Assembly: GCA_010279815.1 (NCBI GenBank)
Contig: QEOQ01000670.1
Location: forward strand, 1,045,734-1,109,733
From: Brachionus plicatilis
Lineage: Eukaryota > Rotifera > Eurotatoria > Ploima > Brachionidae
Length of the DNA: 64,000 bases
Direction of reading: 5' to 3'
Made by a program: the position numbers and the translations under genes. Positions 33,001-48,000 of the stretch are shown here, piece after piece. The notes under the pieces were generated by a model, which was not told where the DNA came from, did not search any database, and was given only the letters and a program-made list of their open reading frames with translations. Numbering within the stretch: the first letter of the stretch is position 1; the number at the start of each line of letters is the position of its first letter.

Positions 33001-36000
33001 TTTAAAACTAATTTCAAATGAATTAAATGATCTAAAATTAAATTCTTTAATATAAATTTTTTTGGTTTTGGTTTTATGTCCTTTACAATATTTCACTTAT
33101 TTATTGATTAAAAAAAATTTAAATAATGATAGAATAATCATCAAGTTTCGAATATATAAATGCTCAATAGCTAATTCTCTATTTTATTGACACTCAATTA
33201 TCTATATTTTTTTCTCTAAAATAAAAATTCCCTAAAAAAATTGTCTCTTTTATGAATGTTTACCGTCTTATTTATTCACAGGTCCATCATCTGATTTAAC
33301 ATTTCTTTAAGTTGAATTTTGAGTTTGGAAGGATTATTTATGATTGTTATGAGTTTAAGTTAAAAAATTTCTTTAAAGGTGCTTCCTCGCACATCGAATC
33401 AAAGATAAGATATCATTTTGTTTATGCTGTTTTGTTGTTAGAATTTTATTTAAACAAAAAAAAATTCTTGTTTAAGTCCGATTGTTTCGTCCCAATTGTC
33501 TCAGTATTTCATTAAAACCCAAAAGTTAAATAGTGAAAAAATTCGCGATCAAGTTATACGATCATTTGAGTGCTTGTACTATTCGAGTTCCATTAAAGAC
33601 AATCGAGAACAAATAATCTCGTTGATTGACTCTTTATGTGTGCACATTACTCTCATTTCTTTGTCACATTACAACAATCAAAATGAACAAAAAGTCAATG
33701 GCTTAATTCAATCAACAAATGTATTGACTAATTCACTAGATGCCAACGAAGACATCAGTATTGGAAACAGTGCCTATTTAGACTATATGATTTTAGTCGA
33801 CGCATTGTTTGTAGTTCTGTGCAACGATGACTCCGAATATTGGTCTCTGGTACAGCGTACCATATTGATCATCATAGAGACTAGTGAAATAGTATCTAAC
33901 ACAAAGTCTAGCTTGACACAATCTCAAATGGCAGCCGATGACGCTTGTGTTGGATCAAATTTAGCTAATTTGGCCATGTTTGATTATTTGGCAGAAAAAT
34001 TGAGTCAATTGTGTTATGAGAGAAGTTGGTATGCAAAAAAAGCCGGCTGTTTAGTTCTAAAACTTTTAACAAGCAAAATGCCTCTTCAATGGACACTTCA
34101 ACAATGTTTTGTGTTTATGAAGTCAATTTTTAATGTACTAGTCTCGGTTACTGGAGAAGTAAGATTGATTATTTTTAGTTTTATCATTTTATCATATTAT
34201 ATTATACGAAATTTAATTCATCTAATTTGATTAACTTTAAATTTTTTTTCCTCCAAATTTTTAAAGATTTCAAGCGGAGCTATAAATGTTGCCAAAGATG
34301 TGCTGAATAATCTAGTCGAAGTTTGTTTTGTAAAACTGAACTTAATTTCACCAAACGACAATACAAACACAAACATAATGATAACACAATTAAACGAACT
34401 TCAACAAAAAACACTCAACGATGTTCTTAAAGAGCTGGTTAAACAAGTAATAATTGTTAAACAAATATGAAATATTAGAATTTAATTTTTTATTCATTCG
34501 TTTATCTCTACCGAGCTAATGCTCCTTCAGAATATTAAAAAACTAAAATAAAGTTAAATAAGAAAGCAAAATAAATAAAAAGTAAAAAGTAAAAAGAAAA
34601 TTAAAAACGAGATGTTGAAATAACTAGTAGTTAGACATGTTTAAATATTTGATGGTTCAGGAAAAAAAGAAAAAATTATAAGGCAGCAATTACAAAATGG
34701 GGCAATGTGAAATTTTAGTACAAAAATTACAGTACAAAAAGTAAAAACTTAATAATTTTTTTTCTAATTGTGCAAAAATGGTTCTGCAAAAAGTACAATA
34801 TTGTACAAATTTGTACAAAAGAATGCCAAGCTCTGCAAAAACTCTGCAATTTATTGCATATTTTAATCAAGGATTTTTTGATGGTGTGCATTTTACAGAA
34901 AATTGCAGAGTTTTTGCAGAGCTTGGAATTCTTTTGTACAAATTTGTACAATATTGTACTTTTTGCAGAACCATTTTTGCACAATTAGAAAAAAAATTAT
35001 TAAGTTTTTACTTTTTGTACTGTAATTTTTGTACTAAAATTTCACATTGCACAAAATGGAGCAGGATATTCGACATATCTTGTTTCGAAACCTTCTCTTT
35101 ATTCTTCCACCAGTTTGATAACCAGTTGAACAAAATGATTCAGTCCTGCCCTGACATATCTCTCACTCAATTCAAAAAGTCGATTTGAAACTGTTAGTAG
35201 TTTAAGTTTATTTAAGGCTTCTTGGTGCATAACATTTGAGAGTGTATCATATTTCAGCTTCAAAAAAGATTCGACTGCTGAATTTTGAATAACTTGTATT
35301 TTTTTGAAGTTAGTTTCTGAGAATAAATTTAAATTTTGGTTTTAAACCCGACTTTCTATTTAAGAGATATTTTATTATATTCAGCCTTGAATTACTGTGC
35401 TCTTTTAAATGATCCACCATTGGACTAAATGTAAATTTTGAGTGTAATGTAATGTGATGTCTAAGAATTATTCTAAAGGAGTACTAAATTATAATAAATC
35501 AATTGTATCTTGAGAAAATTAAATGTCAAAAAAAATTTTCATCAATTGCTGTTTAATAATTTACTTATTCAATTCAACCAAAGAGACCATTGGTCAAAAC
35601 CCATAAAGGGATAATTGAGCCCATCTATTAATAAAAAAAAAACACATAAAAATTTATAAAATTAACAAAAAATTAATTTTTTGAAATTAATATCAAAATT
35701 AGAAAAAATTTTACAAAATTTTATGAAAATTAAATTAATGTTATTGTTTATACCTAAAAAAGTATTCAAAAAAATTAGTAAACATTAATTAAATAATTTT
35801 CATATAATTGATTTCATAATTTTTTTAAAATTTATATATAAATTGATGATTTATTTTTTTTAATTGACTTTGTGCGATGCACAAAATGAATTTTAACTAA
35901 ATAATGACTTTAATGATCACTGATACTTTTAAATTACGAATGATCCATTAAAATGACGCTTTAATATTTTCTTTTTTTTCCAGATTGTATCATCAAGTCA

Positions 36001-39000
36001 ATATGTTCGTCACGAGTCCATTAATCTAATAACCAAAATAGGCGAACTTCAATCGAAATCGATTTACAATTTACTGCAGCCATTTCAAGAAATTCTGCTT
36101 GAAACAGTGGGTCCACGAAAGCATTTGAAACTGCGTCATTACTCGCACCAATTTCAAATTGGCATTCTCGAAAGCCTTGAATTCTGTTCATCTGCTCAGC
36201 CTCAATTGTTAACAATACAATTGTCAAATCAAGATCACCAAAATTTATACAACGAAATAATATCGATTTGTGAGCAAGAAGACTCTAGCTTGAGCAAACT
36301 GGCATGCTACAAGTCTTTGACAGACCTGACGCCCATACGCAAAGCAGCTCTCAATTGTCTCGCTTCTTTTTACCATTTGCTTGATCAACGCGAACAAATA
36401 CTCAACATTTTGCACAAATCGCTCGAAAGCCCGCTCAAACAAATTCAACAAGTCTCGTTTAATTGTCTCAAAAACTACAACAAAAACAGTGAAAACTACG
36501 CCACTCAAATGAGTCAAAGTCAAACGTTACCTTCGAACGAAAATCATCGACAAATAATTCAAATAGCAGCTGATTATCTGCGCGAATACCTGCACCCGTT
36601 GACCGAATATATTTACATGAAAAAAGATGTCGTGCAACATTTAAGCTACATCACCAAATTGTATCCGACCATTCTCAACGACAAATTTACAGAATATTTG
36701 CTCAGTCATTTGAAACGGTGGCTAGAAGACACTTTTCAAATATTTAAAGAAAATCTCGAAAATCAATCACAAACTATTACTAAGCCGTGCAATAACGAAA
36801 TCGAATTGTGCTCATCGATTATAAGCTTGCTCGCTGAGCTGCAATCTGCACCAGCCAAATTGGTCGAGTCGTCGATTGCTTTGGTGCTCAAATACGAGAA
36901 AATATTTGGCTTGGAGGCGAGTGAAAAATTTCGTCGGCCTCTGAGCGAATTTCTAAAGCGTTTTCCGTTCGAAACACTCAAATATTTGCTTCACAACGAT
37001 CGCATCAAAGACATGTACTGTTTTAGATTTATTCTCTATCTTATCAAAAGGCAAACGGCTCAATTTTGTCAAATATTCAAAACAGAGTCAAATAGACTGG
37101 TGCAAATGCTCAATGAATCGCAGACATTCTTAACCAATGGTTTAAATCAACAAAACATGGACTTGATCAATAAGTCAAATCAAATATTGTACTTGACTGT
37201 GTTTGTCATTTACAGATTGATCAAAATAGAAGCGAACAGGTTAGTGTCAAGCTTGGTTTTTAATTTTTTCGTAAACATTCATTTACATGGTATTGTGATA
37301 TTCAAATATAAATTGAACAACAATTCTTCATTTTTTGATAAATTAAAATTTAAGTTTATAAATAATATTAAAAAAAAAAACTTCAACATAGTGCAACATT
37401 CTTTTTTGCATCTCTTTTTTCAACAAAAATTTTTTTCTGATGCAAAAAAAGCGAAAAAAATAAAACATTAATAAGATTTAAATTGATTATTGATTGGATT
37501 TATTATGAAAAAATAAAATAAAATTTTTTTTTAGGCAAAAAAGATACAACAAAGTATGTTGCTCTTTGTGGTTGTATTATTTTAAATTTTTCTATTAACT
37601 TTAATATTAATTCATCAAAAGAGGAAGAATTTTTGTTCAATTTGTATTTGAATTTCATAATACCGTCTAAAACAAGTTCTGCAAAATTAATTAGCTGATA
37701 AAAAAGTTTTTTAAATCTCTGCAACAACTTTGCAAGTCTGTAAAGAGTTATTCACAATACTACATTTGGCTTAATTTGACAAAGTTTGGGAGTTAGTAAA
37801 GTTTGTATGTGTTGATACATCTTGCAGAAGACAAATTGAAGTTCATGATCTAGTTCATGACCTTTGATTGATTCTTCTAAATTGATCCTTAATTGATTAT
37901 TTAAAACTTTAAAAAATATTTAAAATGATATTTTAATGTTAATTAAAATTTATTACGTCTAAACAAAGTTAAATTTTAATACAAAATTTCAAAATATTCG
38001 TTAAGAATTTTATTTACTTCAGATAAAAATTCATATAATTTTCTATCAAATTATGGATTAAACAAATCATGTTTAATTAAGTTTAGTCATTTAATGTTAT
38101 AAAATTGATAAAAAAAATACCTTTTTATTTAATTCAAAAACTAAAAATTTTGATTTGAAATCTATATTTGATCAGGAACTTCAGTTTTCCCTTGCAAAAC
38201 GAATTTAAGACCGTAAAGTTTAAATTAATTTTACAAAAATTTTTTTTTTATTCATTATTACCAAATTCTCAATTCCAAAATTAAAGAGTTCGATTATTTA
38301 ATTTCAATAATTTTTATTATTTTGTTTGTTTTATTGTTTGGCCTCATAATAGGCGATTGGTGGCCTGGGGGTCTATCACCGACCTACATTACTTTATACA
38401 AAAATAAATAGAAGTCTAAAAAAGAAAAATTAAAAATCAAATTTTGTCTTTTGAAACGGCATTGTGAATTTTGGTACAAAAAAACAAAAAAAAATATAAA
38501 AAATTCCAAGGCTTAAGTTCTGAAGGACTAAAACATGTTCTGTAAATTGTAGCAACTAATACATCCTCTGTACCACCAATATACCGATTCTGCAAAACTC
38601 TGCAATAAATCTGGAAAAATTCAAAATATTGTGAATTTGTGATATTAAAAAAAAACCAACTCAACTTTAAGTGGTGGTACAGAGAATGTATCAGTTGCTC
38701 CAATTTGCAAAACATGTTTTGGTCAGTCGGAATAAAAGCTCTTGAGTTTTTTATATTTTTTATTTTTGTTTTTTGTACTAAAATTCACATTTTTCTCAAT
38801 TTTGCAGAATTTCGCAGAATCGGTATATTGGTGGTACAGAGGATATATCAGTTGCTACAATTTACAGAACATGTTTTGGTCATTCAAAATTTAAGCCTTG
38901 GAATTTTTTATATTTTGTTTTAGTTTTTTGTACCAAAATTCACAATACCTTTTGAAATAAGTTATTTCTTTTTTTTGATTATAATTTATTTAGTCACAAA

Positions 39001-42000
39001 AAATGATTTTCTAAAAAGAAAATATTGATAAATTATTGAATTGAATTAAATTTAAGCTGTTGGCTTCAATCACAAGGTCAATTGATCGAAGTTTTGCTCA
39101 AGGTATGGTGCGATGAAAAATTTCACGAAAAACACTCTCAAATCGACAATTTAAATCACATTTATTGGAAAGAGCCGATCTATGTGCTGAAAGTGCTGCT
39201 TAAGTATCACGAGATTCAATTGGCACTGCATGCCAGAAACGAAGCCACGTACCCTCTAAATTCCAACATTGAACTTTTATTCAAATTGTTGATCGCTTTT
39301 CATCAAAAGTCTCTCAGTCAATTTGAGTTTTTTCGCGTTTATTTACACGAACGCGTGGCCAAAAAGTACTCGATTCAATTGAAACGCGACATTTTTTTTA
39401 CATTTGTGCAAATATTTACCAATTCAAATTTAAACACAATATACACTCAAAAATTAAAGTCCTCAATACTCCAACACATACTCATTCCGTGTTTCACTTG
39501 TGCATTTGAGAACGGCGAACACGAAGCAATTATCGGCGGTGCGCCAACTCCAGACACAGACTCGTCCGACAACATCATATCGGTTTTTATTAACAATGTC
39601 GTTGATCCCGACCAAAATCAGAACTATTCAGATGCCGTTCGAATTCATTTGCTGCAATTGTCGTGTTTGTTTGTGCAATACGCCCACGACTACATTCACA
39701 ATGTAAACAACAAAAAACAGGGTACCAAACTGCGCCGTCTAATGACATTCGCTTGGCCTTCTCTTTTGGCCAAGACATGCGTTGACCCATTCAATAAGTA
39801 TCAAGGACTATTGCTTCTCAGTCACATAATATCCAAGTTTGCCATTCACAAGCGAATAGTCTTTCAAGTTTTTCACTCTCTCCTGAAAGCGTATGCTCCC
39901 GAGGCCAAGCTAGTGGTGAGACAAGCGCTACAAATTCTTACTCCCACGTTTCCCACTAGATCCGAAGACGGCTACATAACGCTCGCCTCGTGGACCAAAA
40001 AAATACTCATCGAAGAAAATCACTCGGTGCCTCAGCTTAGTCACCTGATCTTCATAATTGTGCGATACTTTAAAGTGTTCTATTACATACGTCACACGCT
40101 CATAAATCAATTGATTGTTGCGCTTCAAAAAGTTGGCCTCTCACAAAACTCCACTAACGAAAACAAACTGCTTATCATTGACTTGTGTGAGACCATTCTC
40201 AAATGGGAAGCTCAGCGAACACTTGACTGTGACGACGCCAATTTTGAGCCCAATCTAAAAGCAAAACATGCCGATCTGCTCAAGCCATTCGACAAACACA
40301 TTTGTGACTTTGTCATGAATTTTCTAATTCGATTCGCGTGTCAAATGGCACCGCCACAAGCCCAAGAAGCCGCCCAAAACAGCAACACCAACCTAAACGA
40401 ACAACTATGTCGCAAATGTTTGAATTTGTTTCAAATGGCCATAAAAAACGATTTGTTGTCAAATTTTGATTTAAAGTTGGAAATTTTGGACAAAATTTTG
40501 ACCAGTCTAGAGTCGACGTTTGGCCAAAATCCGTTGGTCACAAACGTACTCGGCGCTCATTCAAGTGTGCACACAACCACCCAAATAAATCTAAATCAAG
40601 TGTACATTTGTCTGGAAATATTGTCATTTCTAATCGAACACACGTCCAAGCAAAAAATTCAATTGATTCTTAAAAGTTTACACCGAGGCTTCCAGTACAG
40701 CATTGTGAGCACCAACAGCAAGGTAATCAAACTAATCGCTAGCATCATTCAAAAATTGATGCTCACCATACCCAACGAGCTATTCAACACCATGTCCAGC
40801 AATAATGAGTGTGCCGAATCATCTAATACCGCCGCCACCGCCACTGCCACTGCCACTGCCACTGCCGCCGAGCCAATCTATTCACTATTCGGACAGCCAG
40901 ATGGTGTTCTTTGCCGCATGATACTCGAAAGTTTGTCCTATTATGAAAAAATGAGTCTCATCAATCCGTCCGAGACTTCGTGTGTTAACTTGGCCATTGA
41001 CATACTCACCAATTGTTTGGTTCTAATAAAAGCTGCGTCGGTCAACAATCACCAGTATATTGATCGTCTAATGGGGCCCATATTGAAGATAATTCAAAAA
41101 TTGTATCGCGATCATTTGAATTCAATAGGCAGTGTGGGCCAGCTGGTGTCAAGTCAAGAGGGAGCAAATGTTGTTCAGGCTCAAAATTCAGTGCAAGTGT
41201 ATTTGTTCAGTGAGTTGATAATTCAAGTTATTGATTTGGTAAAGAATCGAGTGGGCGTCATGAGCAGTGAAATGAGAAAAATGTTTGTCAATCAAATATT
41301 AGTCAATTTGATTGACAAATCAATTGATTTGAGATTAATTAAATATCTGGTCAAGTTGATTAACGATTGGATTAAAATGAGTCATGTGACTAGTCATGTG
41401 ACCAATGTGCTGCCCAATCAAATACCCACAATGAAAGAAAAGCTTGTTCTCTTGCAAAAGCTCACCGTTTGCATGGACAAAAAGTATTCGGATCAAGCCG
41501 AAATTCAATCGGTGTTCTTGGACACAATTAGTTATGTGTATCAAAATGAGGCCTATCTTGCTCAACAAGAATTTAAGTGCAAACTTGAACAAGCATTTTT
41601 GCTCGGCATGAAAAGTCCAAATGTTAAAATGCGGCAATTGTTCTACGATTTGTTTGATCGAAATTTTCAATCAAACGACTTGTATGAACGTTTGTGCTTT
41701 GTTTTGGTCACTCAAAATTGGGAACTATTCGGCACTTATTATTGGATAAAACAATGCATTCAATTGACACTTGGCTCATGCTACAATCTCAATTTTGTCA
41801 ACAACACATTCGAGCCTAAATTTTTGAGTTTAGTCGAAGCACAAAATGTACCATTGGGCTCAAATGCGCCCGATTTTAGTAGAAGCACCAGTCCAACTAG
41901 TTGCATACAAATAGATGATCAAGACACAAACGACCAAACGTATCAATTGATAGCTCCTTTAGACTTTTTTGAAGTCGATTTTTCCAAAAAAGGTATTCGT

Positions 42001-45000
42001 TGAGATTATTTACTGAACAAAAAAAATTTGCTTTTTGTTAAATTCAGTACAAAAGAACAATATGTTGTCAATAAACACAATCAAAGAATTTTGTAAATTT
42101 TTTTTTAAAAGTTGAAAAAAAATTTTTAACTAATTAGCTATTTATTGGTATTGTGAATTTCAAATACAAATTGAACAGAAATTCTTCATTTTGTAATAAA
42201 TTAAAATTAAAGTTAATAAAAAATATTATAAAAAATGCTGCAACATAGTGCAACATACTTTGTTGCACCTTTTTTACCTAGAACAATTTTTATTATGTAA
42301 AAAATGACAAAAAATAAAGAATCAATGAGATTTAAATAGATTATTGATTTGATTTTACAAAAAAATAAAGAAAATAAAATTATCATTTTAGGTAAAAAAG
42401 GTGCAACTAAGTATGTTGCACTTTATTGCAGTATTAATTCTAGTATTTTTCATTTAATTTAATTTTGATAAATCAAAAAATGATGAATATTTGTTCATTT
42501 TGTATTTGAAATTCACAAAACCCTATTTATTTCATTTTCAAAATCATTTCCTACATTTTGCAAAAAATCCGCATAAATCTAGCATCAGTTTAATTTGTAA
42601 TTTTTAAAGCAGCAATTTGCGGCAAATTGAAGTTTCAGTTCAAGTTTTAAGATCAAAACGATAATTTAAAATTTTAAAACTTAATTAATCTAATGATTTT
42701 AATATTTTTAAAGAAATAAATACTAAACATTATTAGACATTTTATGTCTAATAATGAATCATTATCAAATTTACATCAAAAATAAAAATGATTGATCTTT
42801 AATTTATTTAACTAAAACAATAAATAATTTAAATAATTCAGGTTAAGTTAATTCAAAAATTTAATTTTACAACTTTCATATCCATCCATTCATCCATTCA
42901 TTCGAACAAAATTAATTTAATTTTTCCAGTTATACAAATTATAAATGGTATCCGTTCATTTCGACAAGAATATTTCGACAGATTATATTTCGACAAGTTA
43001 ATTTAGACAAATTATATTTCGACAAAATAATATTTAGACAAATAATCTTATTTTTCGACAAGTATTATTTTGACAAATAGTATTTAGACATAAGAAATTT
43101 CACTTGAATTTTTTTGTACTTTTTTTCAAACATGGATAATTTAATTAATCATTTCGAAAATCTAAGCTTAAATTTGATTAAATCGTCAAGAAAGAAAAAA
43201 GACGGATCTGATAGTTTTTTATTAATCGACGATAATTATTTTAAATATAAAAGTGGCTATATATATATTTTCTCTCTATTATTGAAAAAAATATTACAAT
43301 TTATATTTTGATCTTTTGATCTTGATTTCAAGCTTCTATTTGCCCAATTTGCAAACATTTTGCGGAGATTTAAACTTTTTAGGGATTTTAACAACTGATG
43401 CAAAAATATTCTTTATATTATTTTTAACATTTAAGCATCTGTTCTTTTTTGTATTGAATTTGACAAAAATCAATAGTTAATTTTTTTTTAAAATTAAATT
43501 CAGGTATTAAAAATAGGCATGTTTTTTATGATGATGCAATTTATTTATCTTGATTTAATTTTAATTTAAAAGAAAAAAATCACTTTAAAAAATAAATAAA
43601 GAATAAAATTAATTATTTCAAGAGAAATTTCTAAATATCTACAAAGAGAAAAATGAAGAAAGTGAATCGATGCAAATTGATCAAGAATCGCTTAGATTCA
43701 ATCTAATCAAAAAATTGTTTCAATTTGAAAAGAATCTCTTCAAAATGGTCAAGAAAAAAAATGTCACTAATTTAATAGATCCAATTTGCAATTTGTGTCA
43801 CATACACACCGACTTAGCTCATTCCATTTGGACTCAACTATTTGCCAAATTTTTCAATTTATTCAATGAAAAACAAAAAACCAATCTCATCAATGAACTA
43901 ACGCCATTTTTTGCATCCGGAATACATTGCATTCAAAAAAATACCCAACTAAGTGTATTGAACACATTTTGTGAATCGATGATCGAATTTGGCGGCCACT
44001 TGAACGCCTACTTTGCACACATACTAAAACCGTCCTTATTGAGCTATTTGGCCAAAAATCACAACTTATGGCATAGATCTATACTTTTGTGCGAAAACCA
44101 ATATCTAATGGAGCCAAATATTGATGTTCTACAAGTTTTGATTCATCTATTAAACATTTTAAAGGAAGAGGACCTAAAAACTGGCCTTCTGGTGTCCAAC
44201 AGGACAATAAATGATCCTACTCGAATAGCTCTAATTTACGAACAACAGGGCATGTATTTACAAGCTCAAAAACTGTTCGAAGACATGATCTCAAAGAATG
44301 TTGATTCGTATTTAAACGACTACTTGAACAAAGAGGAACAAATATTGGAATCAAATTTATGGGAAGAAAAATGGGTTACATGCTGCAAAGAGTTGAACCA
44401 ATGGAGCGAACTAAATGAATACATATCGACCAAAGACAACGATTTAAGCTTAGCCTTGGATTGTGCTTGGAAGTCTCAATCGGATTGGCAATTGATGAAA
44501 ACTTGTCTAATGACACAAAAAGAAAACAACATTCCTAAAGATCAACTTTGGAAATGGTATCTATTTCAAGGCTATTATTTGGTATGCAATCCGGACGATT
44601 TGCATCATTTGATGCTTCAAGGTCAATCGGTTTTTTCACTATCAGCAGCCATTGAATCCAAAGTTGAAAAATGTATGATTTCGGCTTTAAAAGAATGGAG
44701 ACGTTTGCCAAAATTAATAACACCAGCACACACTTCACTGCTTCAAGCAGCTCAACAAATAATTGAATTGCAGGAAGCTTTTCAAATTCAACAAAATTTA
44801 ACAACGCCAATAAATCAAACGCAGGCTTTGCAAGAAACAAAAGGAATTATTAAAACTTGGCGCACTCGTTTGCCGCTTATAAACGACAATTTAAGCTATT
44901 GGAACGATATATTTCAATGGAGACAATTTCACTATGAATCTTTTACAAATTATTTTGAAAAACAACAGCCTAATCCAAATCAAGCAATGCTCGGTGTACA

Positions 45001-48000
45001 TGCTCTAGCTCAAGGTAGTAGAACAAAAAAAACTTTTACTATTGCATTAATGTTTTTTTTTTTTTTTTTTCTATTCATTCAAAAATATTTATAAAATTCA
45101 TTTTAGTTGTATTTTCTTTATTTCTAGAATCTCTTTATATACATATATATATATATTTATTAGGTTCTAAAATACGGATTCGTATCGAAAAATTTTAAAA
45201 AAATTTACAAAACAAAGTTTGAACCTTGTGTATCTTAACTGGAAGTCTGGTTATTACAAATATCTTATATGTATTGGACTAAGACTGGTGCATGTGTATT
45301 TGATAGAGTAAAAAAGTGCTTAAAAAATTCTTTTTATTTAGTTTCTCCATTTTTGAGTAAATAATAAGCTTTATTAATAGGCATATATTTTTTGTAGTAG
45401 AAAATTTTTTTTTTCTTATAGAATTCTTATTTTCGTAAAGAAAAGAAAAAAATTAGAAAAAATATTTTTAAATGTAGAAAAAGTATTTGAGAAAATAGAA
45501 AAAAAATTTCAAAATGTTCTCTTAAAACTTTTGCTTGAAAAAAATTGATATCATCGACTATCACTTTTTGTAATACTTCGCCTAATGATTTGAAAAAATC
45601 ATCTATGTTTACGGAACTCTGATTGCTCTTCACAAACAATCATCTTACCCTCTATAAACTTAAATAGCTTTTACTGTTTTGATGCTTTTTTATACTCATT
45701 TTACATTTAATTAATAAAGTATTAATAAGTTATTTGTCATTTAGTGATAGTTTTCTTAATCGATTAACATGAGAACAAAGATAGTTATTTTTTTCTGTTA
45801 GGAAAATTATTTTTTCTATGATCAAATATATTTTTTCTAAAGAAAAAAAATATTTTTAATAAATTCATTTTTTCTACTACGAAAAATATAAGCATTATAA
45901 ATATGAGACAGAGTTGTTTTAGGTTAAGTCAAAGTTTTAGGTTAAGACCTTAAATTTGTTTTCTTTTATAAGTCCAAGTCAAAGATATTAATTTCATGTG
46001 GCCGGAATGGCGAAAAGCTAAAAATTCAGGCTCTGAATTTTCACTTTAATTTCTATATTTGAACTTTTTTTTTTAAAATTTAATAATAGGTATTGTGAAA
46101 TTCAAATATAAATTGAACAAAAATTCTTCCTTTTTTGATGAATTAAAATTAAAGTTAATAAAATATTCTTAAAAAATTACTGCAACAAAGTGTACTTTAC
46201 TTTGTTGCAGCTTTTTTACTAAAAATAAATTTTCTCATGTTTTAATAAGACAAAAATAAAATATAAATAAGAATTAAATTGATTATTGGTTTAATTTACT
46301 AAAATAAAAGAAAATAATGATTTCTATTTTAAGTAAAATAAAGGTGCAACAAAGTAAGTTACACTTTGTTGCAGTAATTTTTTAAGAAAATTTTATCAAC
46401 TTTAATTTTAATTCATTAAAAAAGGAAGAATTTTTGTTCAATTTGTATTTGAATTTCACAATACCTAAATTATACGAATCGGGATTTTAGGGACAACCAA
46501 AAACATTATTAATAAATTTGAAGATTATCTTGTTAAATAAATTTTTTTAAAATTTTTTTTTTTAAATTTTTTTTTAAACTATTTTAACATTTTTTTATCA
46601 AAAGGTATTGTAACTTTTGGAAAAATTGCACGAAAACAACATCTGTACGATATTTGTTTGGAAACATTAAACAAAATTCATAGAAAACCATCGGTGCCAA
46701 TAATTGATTGCTTTTTAAAAGTAAAACAAGAAATAAAATGCTACATAAACACATATGAATATCTAAGTTCGAAACAAAGCAAAGAAATACTTGACCTCAT
46801 AGAAGCTACTAATCTTCAATATTTTACAAAAGAAAATGTTGCCGAGTTAATTTCTCTCAAGGCGCAATTTTTACAATTAAACAATAAATTTGACGAAGCA
46901 AATCATTTGTATTCGTTTTCAATTTATTTGAATGATTCGTCAGCTAAATTGTGGGGTGCATGGGCAGACTATTTGACGCAAGCATTTGTGGACGTCACAA
47001 GTAGACAGCTGTATTCGTCACGTTCAATTGAGGCGGCCGAGTCCGCTCTCATAGGCCTAATGAACGCCGCACGTCACACTGGTGGCGAAGCAAAAACTCG
47101 CAAGTACATAGCCAAAATATTCTGGCTGCTTAGCTATGACAACGAAAAACGAGACTTGTTCAATCAATTTGAAGCACATGCTTTGTCGTCCATTCCGGCA
47201 CAAAATTGGATCCAATGGATTCCTCAATTAATTACTCTAATTCTCAAAAATGATGACAATGGAAAATATTTATACGGCTTAATAAATCAAATAATTCGTC
47301 AATATCCTCTTGCTGTCTATTATCCATTGAGAACTTTGTATTTCAAAATAAAACAAGACGAACATGCCGACAAAATAAAGCAACAAATTTTTTCTCAACA
47401 AAAACAACAAGCCGAAACACAAGCCGATTTCAAAGAAACAAAAATAAATTCTTCGGTTGAATCGCTTGTTCGTGGCGTTGTTGGCCTAATGCATGTACAA
47501 CGCGAAATGCATCCGCTTTTGTTCAATACTATCGAAGGCCTAATCGATCAACTACTAATGCTTAAATGTACTTGGCACCAGGATTTGCTCAAAAACTTCA
47601 GACATACTCTAAATTATGTGTACACTTTTGCATACGAGACCAATTTAAAAAAAAAGGTTTGTTGGTTTGAAAATTTTCTCTCAATGACATTTTATTTGTT
47701 AATCAGTTTAAAAAAAAATGATCTTTTTTTCTTAATAGATATTTTTTTAGATTCGAATCTTAAGAAAAAAAATATTTTATAATTTTTTTAAACTTTTTTA
47801 TAAATATGTCTGGGCATGTTGAAGTTTAGGATCAAAAAAATCACATCAAATAGTATTTTGTTTATAACTTTTGAATATTATTTGATTAAATATCTCTGCA
47901 AAATGCTAAATAATGCAAAGTACATACTGAATATTAGATGGCATTGTGAAATTTGATACAAAAAACAAAACAAAAAATATTAAAAGTGCCAAAGCTTAAG

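Noticed and set aside
34727..35188. Overlapping open frames on both strands around 34727-35188
   Set aside because: They run through the nearly perfect inverted repeat of a MITE, which gives mirror-image peptides on both strands; there is no independent coding evidence.
37240..37471. Continuation of the TRRAP exon 6 frame past 37239
   Set aside because: A GTTAGT donor with the correct phase to exon 7 at 39057 restores TRRAP-like sequence; the continuation is MITE sequence.
45427..45639. Minus-strand frame with CEEQSEFRKHR-like words in another frame, possibly a reverse-transcriptase fragment
   Set aside because: The match is only about ten residues, is broken by stops at once, and no other catalytic motif is nearby; too weak to call.
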